Shown here in pieces: positions 53,063-61,840 of a DNA stretch of 64,000 bases. The notes below the pieces were generated by a model that saw only the letters and a program-made list of their open reading frames with translations, searched no databases and had not been told where the DNA came from. The stretch lies in assembly GCF_018361265.1 (NCBI RefSeq), contig NZ_JAFLNH010000004.1, positions 372,001-436,000 on the forward strand, written 5' to 3'. Position numbers and translations under genes: made by a program. Source of the DNA: Mycobacterium sp. SM1. Lineage in GTDB: Bacteria; Actinomycetota; Actinomycetes; Mycobacteriales; Mycobacteriaceae. The first letter of the stretch is position 1. Each line of letters begins with the position of its first letter.

Positions 53063-54142
53063 GTGACACTTCGCTGGCCCGGGTGTGCCGATGGGATGTG
53101 GGGGAAAATTCGCCGGGGATTTTCCCGCCGGCGCCGCCTGTTGGCGCTGTCCGGCACCGTGAGCGCGCTGGCGGTCAGCCTAAGTGGATGCAGCTGGTCG
53201 GAAGTGCTAGGCCTGGGCTGGCCCCGAGGCGTCACCCCGGAGGCGGACCTCAACCGGCACCTGTGGCTCGGCGCCGTGATTGCCTCGCTGGTTGTCGGGG
53301 CCATCGTGTGGGGGCTCATTTTCTGGGCTTCTACCTTTCACCGCAAAAAAGCCACCGACACCGAATTACCGCGTCAGTTCGGGTACAACATGCCGCTGGA
53401 GCTGGTGCTTACCGTGACACCGTTTCTGATCATCTCGGTGCTGTTCTATTTCACCGTGGTGGTGCAGGAGAAGATGCTCCATTTGAGTTCTGACCCCGAG
53501 GTTGTGGTCGACGTCACTGCGTTTCAGTGGAACTGGAAGTTCGGCTACCAGAAGGTTGATTTCAAAGACGGCACGCTGACTTATGACGGCGCCGACCCGG
53601 CGCGCAAGCGCGCGATGGCCTCCAAGCCCGAGGGCAAAGACAAGTACGGCGAAGAACTCGTCGGGCCCGTGCGCGGCCGCAACACCCAGGACCGGACCTA
53701 CCTGAACTTCGACAAGGTCGAAACCCTGGGCACCAGCAGCGAGATCCCGGTGCTGGTGCTGCCTGCCGGTAAGCGCATCGAATTCCAGTTAGCCTCAGCC
53801 GACGTGGTGCACTCCTTCTGGGTGCCGGAATTCCTGTTCAAGCGCGATGTGCTGCCCGACCCTGCGGCGAATAACTCGGTAAACAAATTCCAGGTTAAAG
53901 AGATCACCCGGACCGGAGCGTTCGTCGGACACTGCGCAGAAATGTGCGGCACTTATCACTCGATGATGAACTTCGAGGTCCGCGTGGTGACGCCCAACGA
54001 CTTCAAGGCATATCTGCAGCAGCGCATCGCCGGAAAGACAAACGCCCAGGCCCTGCAAGCGATCGACCAGTCCCCGGTCGCGATCAGTACGCACCCGTTC
54101 GAAACCCGCCGAGGCCAGCAGGTCCCCCAAGCGAGTAGGTGA
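53063..54142 (+). CDS. ctaC: Cytochrome c oxidase subunit II CtaC
   Basis: 359 aa from GTG 53063, chosen for GGAGGAGG eight bases upstream. Lipoprotein signal with lipobox SLSGC (Cys43). Two membrane helices (LGAVIASLVVGAIVWGLIFW; LVLTVTPFLIISVLFYFTVV) are followed by the periplasmic CuA domain with His in DVVHSFWVPE and ligands in GHCAEMCGTYHSMMNFEV. It takes electrons from the cytochrome bc1 complex in the mycobacterial III-IV supercomplex. It is in an operon with ctaF, 8 bp apart. Confidence 0.97.
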   Translation: MTLRWPGCADGMWGKIRRGFSRRRRLLALSGTVSALAVSLSGCSWSEVLGLGWPRGVTPEADLNRHLWLGAVIASLVVGAIVWGLIFWASTFHRKKATDTELPRQFGYNMPLELVLTVTPFLIISVLFYFTVVVQEKMLHLSSDPEVVVDVTAFQWNWKFGYQKVDFKDGTLTYDGADPARKRAMASKPEGKDKYGEELVGPVRGRNTQDRTYLNFDKVETLGTSSEIPVLVLPAGKRIEFQLASADVVHSFWVPEFLFKRDVLPDPAANNSVNKFQVKEITRTGAFVGHCAEMCGTYHSMMNFEVRVVTPNDFKAYLQQRIAGKTNAQALQAIDQSPVAISTHPFETRRGQQVPQASR

Positions 54143-54150
54143 AGACGTTC

Positions 54151-54570
54151 ATGCGCATCGAAGCCAGGCTGTTCGAGTTCGTGTCCGCGTTCTTCATCGT
54201 GGTCGCGGTGGTGTACGGCGTTTTGACGCAACTGTTCGCGACGGGCGGCGTCGAGTGGGCCGGAACCACCGCGCTGGCGCTGACCGCCGGCATGGCGCTG
54301 ATCGTGGCCACGTTCTTCCGCTTTGTGGCCCGGCGCCTGGACACCCGGCCCGAAGACTACGAGGGAGCTGAGATCAGCGACGGGGCAGGGGAATTGGGGT
54401 TTTTCAGCCCGCACAGTTGGTGGCCGATCCTGGTCGCGCTGTCGGCGTCGGTGGCAGCGGTCGGGGTCGCGCTGTGGCTGCCGTGGTTGATCGTCGCCGG
54501 CGTGGTGTTTGTTCTTAGCTCGGCAGCCGGACTGGTCTTCCAATATTACGTGGGTCCCGAAAAGCACTGA
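54151..54570 (+). CDS. ctaF: Cytochrome c oxidase subunit IV CtaF
   Basis: 139 aa from ATG 54151, the same length as the M. tuberculosis protein; the frame extends 4 codons upstream but overlaps the ctaC end. Four membrane helices in two pairs around the conserved RRLDTRPEDYEGAEISDGAG and GFFSPHSWWPILVAL blocks; ends YYVGPEKH. Actinobacterial-type small subunit of the aa3 oxidase. Confidence 0.95.
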   Translation: MRIEARLFEFVSAFFIVVAVVYGVLTQLFATGGVEWAGTTALALTAGMALIVATFFRFVARRLDTRPEDYEGAEISDGAGELGFFSPHSWWPILVALSASVAAVGVALWLPWLIVAGVVFVLSSAAGLVFQYYVGPEKH

Positions 54571-54576
54571 GGGGTT

Positions 54577-54692
54577 CGGTCGTGGTTAGAGTGCCCGGCT
54601 TCTCCTCGGGCCCTGGCGGGCCCGCATCGTCGCCCGGTCGTGGTTAGAGTGCCCGGCTTCTCCTCGGGCCCTGGCGGGCCCGCATCGTCGCC
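54577..54692. repeat. Two 58-bp tandem repeats between ctaF and mmpS3
   Basis: Identical units at 54577-54634 and 54635-54692, beginning CGGTCGTGGTTAGAGTGCCC and containing two GGGCCC palindromes. It is of MIRU type, starting 6 bp after the ctaF stop. 58 is not a multiple of three and the repeat is outside genes. Copy number may vary among strains. Confidence 0.93.
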
Positions 54693-54852
54693 CGGGCAAG
54701 ACGCAATCAAGGCACGAGTTGATTCGTGGCGGTTCGCCATGACCGCCCCGCCGCGCTCTGTTAGGTAGGCTTGCCGAGCACAATAGAAAATGTCTTGGGC
54801 GCGCGGCAGCAGTGCCGCGTGTTGGTGATGCAGTCGAACAGGACAGACAAAC

Positions 54853-55776
54853 ATGGGTGGGCCTAATCCCTCGGGACCGAAATCTGAAGAGCTGACACCC
54901 GGTGGCGAGCACGGTGACGAGCTGACCGTGGGCGGTGAGCGCGGTGAGGAATCGCAGCTCGGTAGCGAGCCCGGTGGCGAGGAGTCGGAGCCGGAGACTA
55001 GTGCGACCGAGTTTTACTCGCGGGCCTACTCGGCCCCGGAATCCGAGCACTTCACCAGCAGCCCGTACCTGCCGGTCGATCCACATCTATACGATTACGA
55101 CAGCTACGGCGAGTCGATCGGCCTAGAAGATGAACGGGTCACTCCACGCTGGCCGTGGGTTGTCGGCGTAGCCGCGATCGTCGCCGCAATAGCTCTGGTC
55201 GTATCTGTGTCGTTGCTGTTCGCCCGCACCGACACCCAAAAGCTTGCCACCCCGGGCACTGCCCCATCATCCACGCCGCCTATGCAGGACGAGATCGTCA
55301 CCACCACAGCCCAGCCGCCACCACCGCCGTTGAGTTCCGCGCCCCCGCCGCCCCCTCCGACGGAGACGGTGACGGTAACGACGACCCCCCCGCCCTCGCC
55401 CCCGCCACCGGCCGCCGAGACGCCGCCCCCGCCACCGGCTGCCACGGCACCACCGGCGTCGACGACGCTCGCGGCACCCCCGGCGCCCCCCCCTACTGTG
55501 GCCGGCCCACGGCAAGTCACCTATTCGGTGACCGGAACCAAGGCACCCTTTGACGTCATCACCATTACCTATATCGATGCGTCCGGGCAGCGACGGACGC
55601 AGCGCAACGCGTACATTCCGTGGTCGCTGACCCTGACGCCGATTTCGCAGTCTGAGATCGGGTCGGTGGAGGCATCTAGTCTTCTCCGGCTCAGCAAACT
55701 CAACTGCTCGATCACGACAAGTGACGGAACAGTTTTGTCGTCAAACAACAACGATCAACCGCAAACGAGTTGTTGA
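54853..55776 (+). CDS. mmpS3: MmpS3-type membrane protein
   Basis: 307 aa from ATG 54853. An acidic Gly/Glu-rich cytoplasmic N terminus (~95 residues) precedes one membrane helix (WVVGVAAIVAAIALVVSVSL), a long Pro/Thr-rich linker (PPPPPLSSAPPPPPPTETVT) and the C-terminal MmpS beta-domain (VTYSVTGTKAPFDVITITYI, PWSLTLTPI). It is without an MmpL partner beside it, as in M. tuberculosis. MmpS3 is linked to cell elongation and division. The linker is longer than in classical MmpS proteins. Confidence 0.92.
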   Translation: MGGPNPSGPKSEELTPGGEHGDELTVGGERGEESQLGSEPGGEESEPETSATEFYSRAYSAPESEHFTSSPYLPVDPHLYDYDSYGESIGLEDERVTPRWPWVVGVAAIVAAIALVVSVSLLFARTDTQKLATPGTAPSSTPPMQDEIVTTTAQPPPPPLSSAPPPPPPTETVTVTTTPPPSPPPPAAETPPPPPAATAPPASTTLAAPPAPPPTVAGPRQVTYSVTGTKAPFDVITITYIDASGQRRTQRNAYIPWSLTLTPISQSEIGSVEASSLLRLSKLNCSITTSDGTVLSSNNNDQPQTSC

Positions 55777-56432
55777 TGGTCGACCGCGATCCCCGCGCCG
55801 GGCGCGGGTGGGGGACTGTGTCGCTTAGCACTACCGACCGCATCCTGCTCGGCTTGTGTGCAGGGGTCTGGCTTTTGCTGGTGGGCGTGAGCGTAGCCGC
55901 CATCGTCGCGCTGGTGGACCTGGGCCGGGGATTTCGCACGGGGGCAGGCAACGCGCATACCCCGGCGGCGCTGTACGCCATCATTGCCGTGTCCGTAGTG
56001 GTCATTCTGGCCGCCATCCCGTTGCTACTGCGGGCCCGCCGCACCGCCCCGGTTGAGCCCGGTGCTCGGCCGGTAGCCGCGTCGGTACCCGGGGCGAGTA
56101 TCCGGCCACTCAGGCCTTCCCTGGGCTCGGCTGCGCACGGTGCGGCCGAGCAGGCCCCCACGGAGCGGCTCACCGCTTTTGGGCGGATCGCCTTGTCCGA
56201 CGCCGAAGTGGACCGGATCTGGTTGCGGGGCACCATCGCCTTGCTGGCCCCGATGGGCACCGCGTTGGTTTCCGTCGCAGCGGCAACCTACCTGATGGCC
56301 ATTGGCAGGTATGGCGCTTCCTGGACGGGGTACGTTATCGCCGGGATCGCCACCGTGTCGATGATTGTGCTCTCCTGGCGCAAGGTTCGGCAGTTGCGCC
56401 GCCTGGGCGCGGAGCACCAGCCGCCGTACTGA
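55776..56432 (+). CDS. DUF2561 membrane protein (Rv2197c-like)
   Basis: 218 aa from ATG 55776, overlapping the mmpS3 stop (TGATG). Four membrane helices (ILLGLCAGVWLLLVGVSVAA; ALYAIIAVSVVVILAAIPLL; GTIALLAPMGTALVSVAAAT; VIAGIATVSMIVLSWRKVRQ). Conserved next to mmpS3 in mycobacteria; function unknown. In M. tuberculosis qcrB follows; here mobile DNA starts instead. Confidence 0.9.
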   Translation: MVDRDPRAGRGWGTVSLSTTDRILLGLCAGVWLLLVGVSVAAIVALVDLGRGFRTGAGNAHTPAALYAIIAVSVVVILAAIPLLLRARRTAPVEPGARPVAASVPGASIRPLRPSLGSAAHGAAEQAPTERLTAFGRIALSDAEVDRIWLRGTIALLAPMGTALVSVAAATYLMAIGRYGASWTGYVIAGIATVSMIVLSWRKVRQLRRLGAEHQPPY

Positions 56433-56478
56433 ATGGGACAACGACGGGTCGTGTCCCTGCGGCGGTGTAAAAGGGTTC

Positions 56479-56530
56479 GGACGTAGGTTCCCTCGAAGAC
56501 GAGCAAGTCTGAAGGAAGGAGCCTACGTCC
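56479..56530 (+). promoter_or_regulatory. Hairpin directly before the transposase start codon
   Basis: GGACGTAGGTTCC (56479-56491) pairs with GGAGCCTACGTCC (56518-56530), 12 of 13 positions. The right arm ends at the base before GTG 56531, and the purine-rich GAAGGAAGGA lies in the loop and arm. RNA read from outside would fold and hide the ribosome binding site, a known way by which IS elements limit transposase made from external promoters. It may also be the left terminal repeat of the IS. Confidence 0.6.
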
Positions 56531-57878
56531 GTGTCGAAAAGGTTATCGCCTGCGCAGCGGTTGCAGGAAGAAATTGATGGGGTGTTCGCCGGTGGAGAGG
56601 ACCTGGCGGGCGCGATCGAGGAAGTAGCCCGGCTCGGTGCCCGGTTGCTGCCGCAGGCCGCGATCGAGGCCGAGGTGACCGCGTTTTTGGGACGCGAGTG
56701 CTACCAGCGCTCGGTGTTCAGTGAGGACGCCCGCGCGGGGATGCGCAACGGCTATTGCCCGACCACGGTGAGGACCACTGCCGGGCCGGTGACGCTGGAG
56801 CGGCCCACGGTGCGTGGCACCACCGAGCGGTTCGCTTCCCAGCTGTTCGGTACGGGGGTGACCAAGACCAACGCGCTGGAGGCGCTGGTGATCGCCGGGT
56901 TCGTGCGCGGGCTGTCGACACGCGATGTGGAGGCCACCTTGGTCGAGGCGCTGGGTGAGTCTGCGGCGATGTCGAAGTCGACGGTGTCGCGGATCTGCGA
57001 GGACATCCACGACCAATTCGAGGCCTGGAGTAGGCGCCGGCTCGACGACATCGAGCTGGATTACCTGTTCCTCGACGGCAGCCACTTCAAATACCATGCC
57101 AATGCCTCGGCTGAGCCGGTGTTGGCCGCCTGGGGCATCGACACCGGCGGCACACCGGTGTTCGTCGGGCTAGATGCGGCCGCCAGCGAGTCCGGGGATG
57201 CCTGGGAGGGGTTTTTGCGCGGGCTCGGGGGAGCGCGGCCTGGCGTGTCCGCTGTTGGTGATCAGCGACGGGGCACCCGGGTTGATCGGTGCGGTGCAGA
57301 CCACCATGGGCGCGGCGTTGCGGCAGCGCTGCCTTCTTCATCGCGCCCGCAACCTTTTAGCCAAAATACCCAAGCACGCGGCTGCCGAGGTCAAGGCCGG
57401 CTACTGGGCGATCTTCAACCTGCCCGCCGACATCCAACCCGGCCTGGAGGCGGTCACACTCGCCCAGAACCGCATCGACGCGTTCGCCAAGCGCTGGCGC
57501 GACTCGTATCCGGCGGCGGTGCGCTGCTTGCTCGATGACCGTGACTCGCTGACGGTCTATCTACGGTTTCCGCGCGAGCATTGGACCCGGGTGCGGCATT
57601 CGAACTTCATCGAGCGAACTTTCGGTGAGACCCGTCGCCGGGTCAAGGTCATCGGTCGGCTGCCCGGCGAGCACTCCTGCCTCAAGCTGGTGTGGGCGGT
57701 GCTTGATCGCGCCTCGGCCGGATGGCGCGGGTTCACCATGACCCCGGCCGGGCTGCGGCTGCTGGCCGACCTACGCAGATCGCTGCACGACCTACCAACC
57801 GAACTGCCACAAAGAAATTCGAAAGCAAACTCAAAAACCGCGACGGTAGCAAGTGAACCTGTCAGCGCTACCGCATAA
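56531..57878 (+). pseudogene. IS256-family transposase, frameshifted
   Basis: From GTG 56531: MSKRLSPAQRLQEEIDGVFA, then mutator-type blocks DYLFLDGSHFKYHANASAEP (first Asp) and VFVGLDAAASESGDAWEGFL. A single extra G in the run 57227-57231 shifts the frame; the rest continues in another frame as GLACPLLVISDGAPGLIGAV (second Asp), LHRARNLLAKIPK and FIERTFGETRRRVKVIGRLP (Glu). Stop at 57876-57878. It is a different IS256 subgroup from the split copy at 30320-31369. Inactive unless the extra G is a sequencing error. Confidence 0.88.
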
Positions 57879-58183
57879 GATCATGAACGCAAGCGAGCGG
57901 CATCTACGCCAGGCCACTTTTACACCGCTCCTCAGACGCCACCGTCCTCCGCCGCTCGAGCAGTACCCGAAAGATGTGGCGGACTGGTGTGGCGAAGGCC
58001 CAGGCCTTGCGAGTCCCACGCCTGTGAGTCCTACGCCCGCCCGTCCAACCAGTCCAACCAGCCCCACAGGTCCCACGAGCGCAGCGCGGCCCTCAACCCC
58101 AGTGAGCCCAACGAGTCCTACGACCCCAATGAGTCCCACGAGCCCGGCGGCACCGGGCAATGCGCGGTGACAACATAAGGTCA
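57879..58183. other. Spacer with a degenerate short-period repeat
   Basis: About 305 bp. From ~58005 to ~58160 a loose 9-12-bp unit of the type CCNACGAGTCC or CCAACCAGTCC recurs, giving Pro/Ser/Thr-rich translations in the plus frames and Gly/Leu/Val-rich ones on the other strand. I see no start signal that would make it a gene. It may be slipped-strand expanded non-coding DNA, or the remains of a collagen-like or Pro-rich coding sequence. Confidence 0.4.
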
Positions 58184-58189
58184 GACCCT

Positions 58190-59931
58190 GATTTTTCAGC
58201 CGGCTATGGATTGAGGGCCGCGTCGTAGCGCGGAAGTGCCCTTCCTGCAAGGGATAGTCGTGTTTGTGGAAGGCGACGATGATCCCAGAGAAAGGGCACC
58301 CGTGTGGTGAATGCTACCGGTTTGTTGTTCGATGTCGATGATGTGGTGCTGGCGAGTCCGAAACACCCGGTGCCGCACCCGCTGATCAGCGCGGGCGAGG
58401 ATGATCTGACGCCGGTGGCGGGGGTGGCGTTGTGGGGTCCGCTGCTGGACCGGCTGGGTGTGGTCGGCGAGGCCGATCGGCGGGGGTTGCGTCTGATCGG
58501 GCCGGGCGGCTATAGCGGTGGGCAGTGTTATCGGGCGTTGACCGAGACGCTGCTGGCCGGTGGGGACTTCTTGAGTGATCGGGTGTTGCTGGCCGACCCG
58601 GCGACCATGGTGCTGCGCGGGACCAACCCGTTGCCGTCGGTGCCCACGTTGTGGCGGTTTGTGGCGGGCGCGGATTTGGGTCGGGTGGCCAAGGCCGGCG
58701 CGGTCAACCGGGTGATGCTGCGCCGAGCCTGGGCTGCTGGCGCCGCCCCTGAAGGTGAGCGGCTGACCATCGACCCCGATGCCACCCGGGTGGCGACCTA
58801 CGGGGCGGGCAAGCAAGGCAGCGCATTCTCGCGCACCGGGCAGACCGCGCTATCACCGCTGGTGGGCGTGTGCGGGGAGACCGGAGACGTGCTCGCACTG
58901 CGCGCCCGCGGCGGCGCAGCTAACGACGGGCGGGCGATGGGCAGCTTCATCGACGAGTGCGTGAGCGCGATCCCGGCCGGTTGCCGCGATACCTACCGGT
59001 TGTGGCTGCGGGTCGACTCGGCCGGCTACCAGCAGCAGGTGATCGAGGCCGCCGAACGCCACGGCGCGGACTACTCGGTCACCGCCAAGCAGTACCGCCC
59101 GGTGGCCGCGCTAATCCACGCGCTGGCCACCGACCCGCACACCGTATGGGCCCCGGCAAAAGGGCAGGAGACCGACAAGGGCAGCCAGATCGCCGAGACC
59201 ACCACCACGGTGCTGGGACGGCGTGTGCGGCTGATCGTGCGCCGCCAACCCAAACAGCCCGGTGAGCAGCTGGCCTTCGATGACCTGGATGGCTGGCGGC
59301 TGCACGCGATCATCACCAACGTGCCCGCCGAGCGGATGAGCGCCGCCGAGGTCGCCGCGCATCACCGGCTGCGCGGCGGCATCCCCGAAGACACCATCCG
59401 GGCGCTCAAAAACGATTTCGGGATGATCCACGCCCCGGCGCGATCGTTCTTCGGTAACTGGCTGTACTGGCAGGCCGCCGCGCTGGCCCACAACATCGGG
59501 TGCTGGTTGCGCACCCTGGCGTTGCCCCGCGCGGTGCGTCGAGCGCGGGGAAAACGACTACGCCTGGCATTTGTCAACGTCGCCGCCCGGCTGGTGCGTC
59601 ACGGCCGACGCCTGCACCTGCGTTTTGCTGCCGCCTACCCCCACGTGGAGGCGTTCGCCACCGCGCTACCACACATCCGGGCGCTACCGGCCTTCGGTTG
59701 ACCGCCGCGAACCGGCCCGTCAACGCACACCTCGCACCCCATCTCCAACCCTCCACCGCCACAACGCGATCGACCTATCCCTAAAACCGGTCACCACAGC
59801 CCCGCGGCCGTGCCCACCCCCAATTACGCCATCACCCAACAGCTTCCAACCCCCATCAGCGCATCCCAACAGCGCAGCCACCACCGCCCCGGCCACCGAA
59901 AACAAGATCATCACAGGCCGGCTGAAAAATC
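58190..59931 (+). mobile_element. IS1380-family insertion sequence
   Basis: Perfect 15-bp inverted repeats GATTTTTCAGCCGGC at 58190-58204 and its complement at 59917-59931 flank one transposase gene. Length 1742 bp, usual for IS1380. Because the host ISL3 end also contains GATTTTTC, exact boundaries and any target duplication cannot be set without an uninterrupted copy. Confidence 0.85.
58304..59701 (+). CDS. IS1380-family transposase
   Basis: 465 aa from GTG 58304 (GAGAAAGGGC upstream), no interruption. DDE-type blocks: LTIDPDATRVATYG (first Asp), LRVDSAGYQQQVIEAAERHG (second Asp) and the C-terminal HHRLRGGIPEDTIRALKNDF (Glu) followed by GNWLYWQAAALAHNIGCWLR. This matches IS1380 transposases in length and motif spacing. 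Probably active. Confidence 0.88.
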   Translation: MVNATGLLFDVDDVVLASPKHPVPHPLISAGEDDLTPVAGVALWGPLLDRLGVVGEADRRGLRLIGPGGYSGGQCYRALTETLLAGGDFLSDRVLLADPATMVLRGTNPLPSVPTLWRFVAGADLGRVAKAGAVNRVMLRRAWAAGAAPEGERLTIDPDATRVATYGAGKQGSAFSRTGQTALSPLVGVCGETGDVLALRARGGAANDGRAMGSFIDECVSAIPAGCRDTYRLWLRVDSAGYQQQVIEAAERHGADYSVTAKQYRPVAALIHALATDPHTVWAPAKGQETDKGSQIAETTTTVLGRRVRLIVRRQPKQPGEQLAFDDLDGWRLHAIITNVPAERMSAAEVAAHHRLRGGIPEDTIRALKNDFGMIHAPARSFFGNWLYWQAAALAHNIGCWLRTLALPRAVRRARGKRLRLAFVNVAARLVRHGRRLHLRFAAAYPHVEAFATALPHIRALPAFG

Positions 59932-59954
59932 GGTTCTTCCGGGAAGTTTGTGGG

Positions 59955-61187
59955 TCATGGTGCGACCGGGTAGAGCTGTAATCCACCGAGGTGGAAGTAG
60001 ATTGCGGTCTTGAAGTGCTCTCGGTTGCGGTAGCCGCGGGCGGAGACGCGGATGGCCTGGATGCGGGAGTTGAGGCCTTCGGCTCCGGCGTTGGTGATCG
60101 GATGCGCGAAGTAGGACAGCAGCCCCGCTTGGTGGCGTTTGAGTGTCTTTGCTGCGTCGATGATCGGTTGCAGTCGGGAGTGGGTGGCCCAGAAGTACCA
60201 GCGCTTGAAATGCTTGGCGCCCCAGCCGCGGCGCCGGTAGGACCAGAAGCGCCGTAGGTTCTCCTTGATGGCCCAGGCCCGGGCGGTCTTCAAGTCGGCG
60301 CCGCGCAGGGCGGCGAAGCGGTCGGTGTGGCGCTCGGGCAGGTTCTCCGCGGAGTACAGCCACAGATACTTGCTGCCGGCCAGGCTTTTGTCACCGACCG
60401 CGGCCAACGCCTGGTTCTCGGCCTTGCGCACGGTGTCGACGGCCTTGGTGAGATAGCCCATCAGGTGATAGCGGTCAAACACGATCTTGTCGTCGGCGTC
60501 GGCTAGGTGCGCACGCACCGAGGCGGCGAACGGCTCCCACATGTCGATCGCAACCGCCGCGATCCCGTCGAGCTGCTCGGCGGTGAATTTCTCGAAATAG
60601 CCGTCCAGGCTGGCCTGTCGGCGCTCGTCAGCAATATATTCCACGGTCCCGGCATCTAGGTCGGAGACCACGGTGATGTAATCCTGTCCTTTCCCGGCCG
60701 CTTTCTCATCGACCCCCACATGGGCTGGCACGTTCAGCGGTTTGGCGGCCAAACCCCCAGTGACCGCACGCTCCATCAGGTGCCACGCCTCGTCCCAGCT
60801 GATACCCAGCAGCTTGGCTGCGGCGGCTACGTCGCAGGCGGCGAGCACGTCGATCGCCAGCCGCTCGAACAACACGGTGAACCGCGAGTGCGGCTCGGCC
60901 CACGGCAACGCAACCTGACGCACCCCGTGTTCGGGACAATCCACTCGCGGCGGACTTGCGTGCAGGAAGGTCAAAAACGCGCACGAGTCCAGATGCCGCC
61001 ACACCCGCTCGGCCGAGTGGTCATAGACCGACAGCACGGCATCGCAGTCCGGGCAGGCAAACCGGGTCCGGGCTGGATGTTCAACCCATACGTCCACTCG
61101 CCGGTCGGTTGCTGACAGCTCGACCCGCCCCACCTTCCATGGAGTCTCCAGTCCCAGCAGATGGCGGTACAGCTCGGTGTCGCGCAT
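59955..61187 (-). CDS. ISL3-family transposase
   Basis: 410 aa from ATG 61187. N-terminal zinc-binding pairs (FACPDCDAV; RVDCPEHGVR), a helix-turn-helix (AAKLLGISWDEAWHLM), and the DDE domain with VGVDEKAAGKGQDYITVVSD, AVAIDMWEPFAASVRAHL, FDRYHLMGYLTKAVDTVRK and, near the end, TNAGAEGLNSRIQAIRVSAR (Glu). Intact, but its element has a disrupted left end, so it may act only in trans. Confidence 0.92.
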   Translation of the reverse strand: MRDTELYRHLLGLETPWKVGRVELSATDRRVDVWVEHPARTRFACPDCDAVLSVYDHSAERVWRHLDSCAFLTFLHASPPRVDCPEHGVRQVALPWAEPHSRFTVLFERLAIDVLAACDVAAAAKLLGISWDEAWHLMERAVTGGLAAKPLNVPAHVGVDEKAAGKGQDYITVVSDLDAGTVEYIADERRQASLDGYFEKFTAEQLDGIAAVAIDMWEPFAASVRAHLADADDKIVFDRYHLMGYLTKAVDTVRKAENQALAAVGDKSLAGSKYLWLYSAENLPERHTDRFAALRGADLKTARAWAIKENLRRFWSYRRRGWGAKHFKRWYFWATHSRLQPIIDAAKTLKRHQAGLLSYFAHPITNAGAEGLNSRIQAIRVSARGYRNREHFKTAIYFHLGGLQLYPVAP

Positions 61188-61365
61188 GAGGCAAATCCTG
61201 CCGCTGATCGCCCGTCAACCCCAAGCCGGACCCACACAAAACCCGGAAGCGCCGAAAAATCAGGGTCAGAGCTGTAAAAGTTCGTCTACGCTAAGAACAC
61301 GCCGGTGAGGGCATATTGGAGAGGCGAACGGCCGCGCGGCTTGGTTCTTCTAGTCCTGCAACTGC

Positions 61366-61815
61366 TCACACAGATGACTGACGCACTGCCGTAACTGCCT
61401 GGTCCAGACGCCCTTTCAATCGCGCGACTCTGAGTAGCTGCAGGGTCAGGTTTATGGATCCGAACATGGGGAGCACCCCGATGAACGTTCGAACCGAAGG
61501 CGTGGCGCCGTGCAGCTGTTGTAGACAGCCGAAGACATAAAAGCATCCCATTGCGAAGATGGTGGCGGGTATCGAGTACGCAAGCGGAGAGCGGCAATCA
61601 GAAATGATTTCCCGCGCGTAATCGATTTCGTCCTGCGACATCGGTTCGCGGTTGCGCAGTTTAGCCAGAACCGCTTTGTGAGCGCCCACGGTTTCGCCTA
61701 GCGGGGCGGCCTTGCGATCTTCCAACCGCCTTACGAATAAGAATGCACAGGCAATGAACGTAAGTCCCAGGACCGCAAAAACTATCGTGAGGAAGCCATA
61801 CAGACCGTATGCCAC
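61366..61815 (-). CDS. Small membrane protein downstream of mmpL
   Basis: 149 aa from GTG 61815, chosen for GAAGGGAG about 8 bases upstream; the frame opens earlier inside the mmpL end. One membrane helix at the N terminus (LYGFLTIVFAVLGLTFIACA), a charged cytoplasmic segment with LEDRKAAPLGETVGAHKAVL, and two or three weaker helices (YSIPATIFAMGCFYVFGCLQ, RTFIGVLPMFGSINLTLQLL). 25 bp after the mmpL stop, so it is likely co-transcribed. Family not recognised. Confidence 0.7.
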   Translation of the reverse strand: MAYGLYGFLTIVFAVLGLTFIACAFLFVRRLEDRKAAPLGETVGAHKAVLAKLRNREPMSQDEIDYAREIISDCRSPLAYSIPATIFAMGCFYVFGCLQQLHGATPSVRTFIGVLPMFGSINLTLQLLRVARLKGRLDQAVTAVRQSSV

Positions 61816-61840
61816 CGCTGCGCTCCCTTCAAAGTTTCCG

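Larger units (their letters stand above)
58184..61267 (-). mobile_element. ISL3-family insertion sequence, left end split by an IS1380 element
   Basis: Right end, read inward on the minus strand: GACCCTGATTTTTCGGCGCT then TCCGGG (61267-61242). At the left, GACCCTGATTTTTC occurs at 58184-58197 and CGGTTCTTCCGGGAAG at 59931-59946; joining them gives GACCCTGATTTTTCGGTTCT then TCCGGG, a close match to the right end. So an IS1380-type element (58190-59931) appears inserted in the left terminal repeat. The intact transposase is at 59955-61187. Confidence 0.75.
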
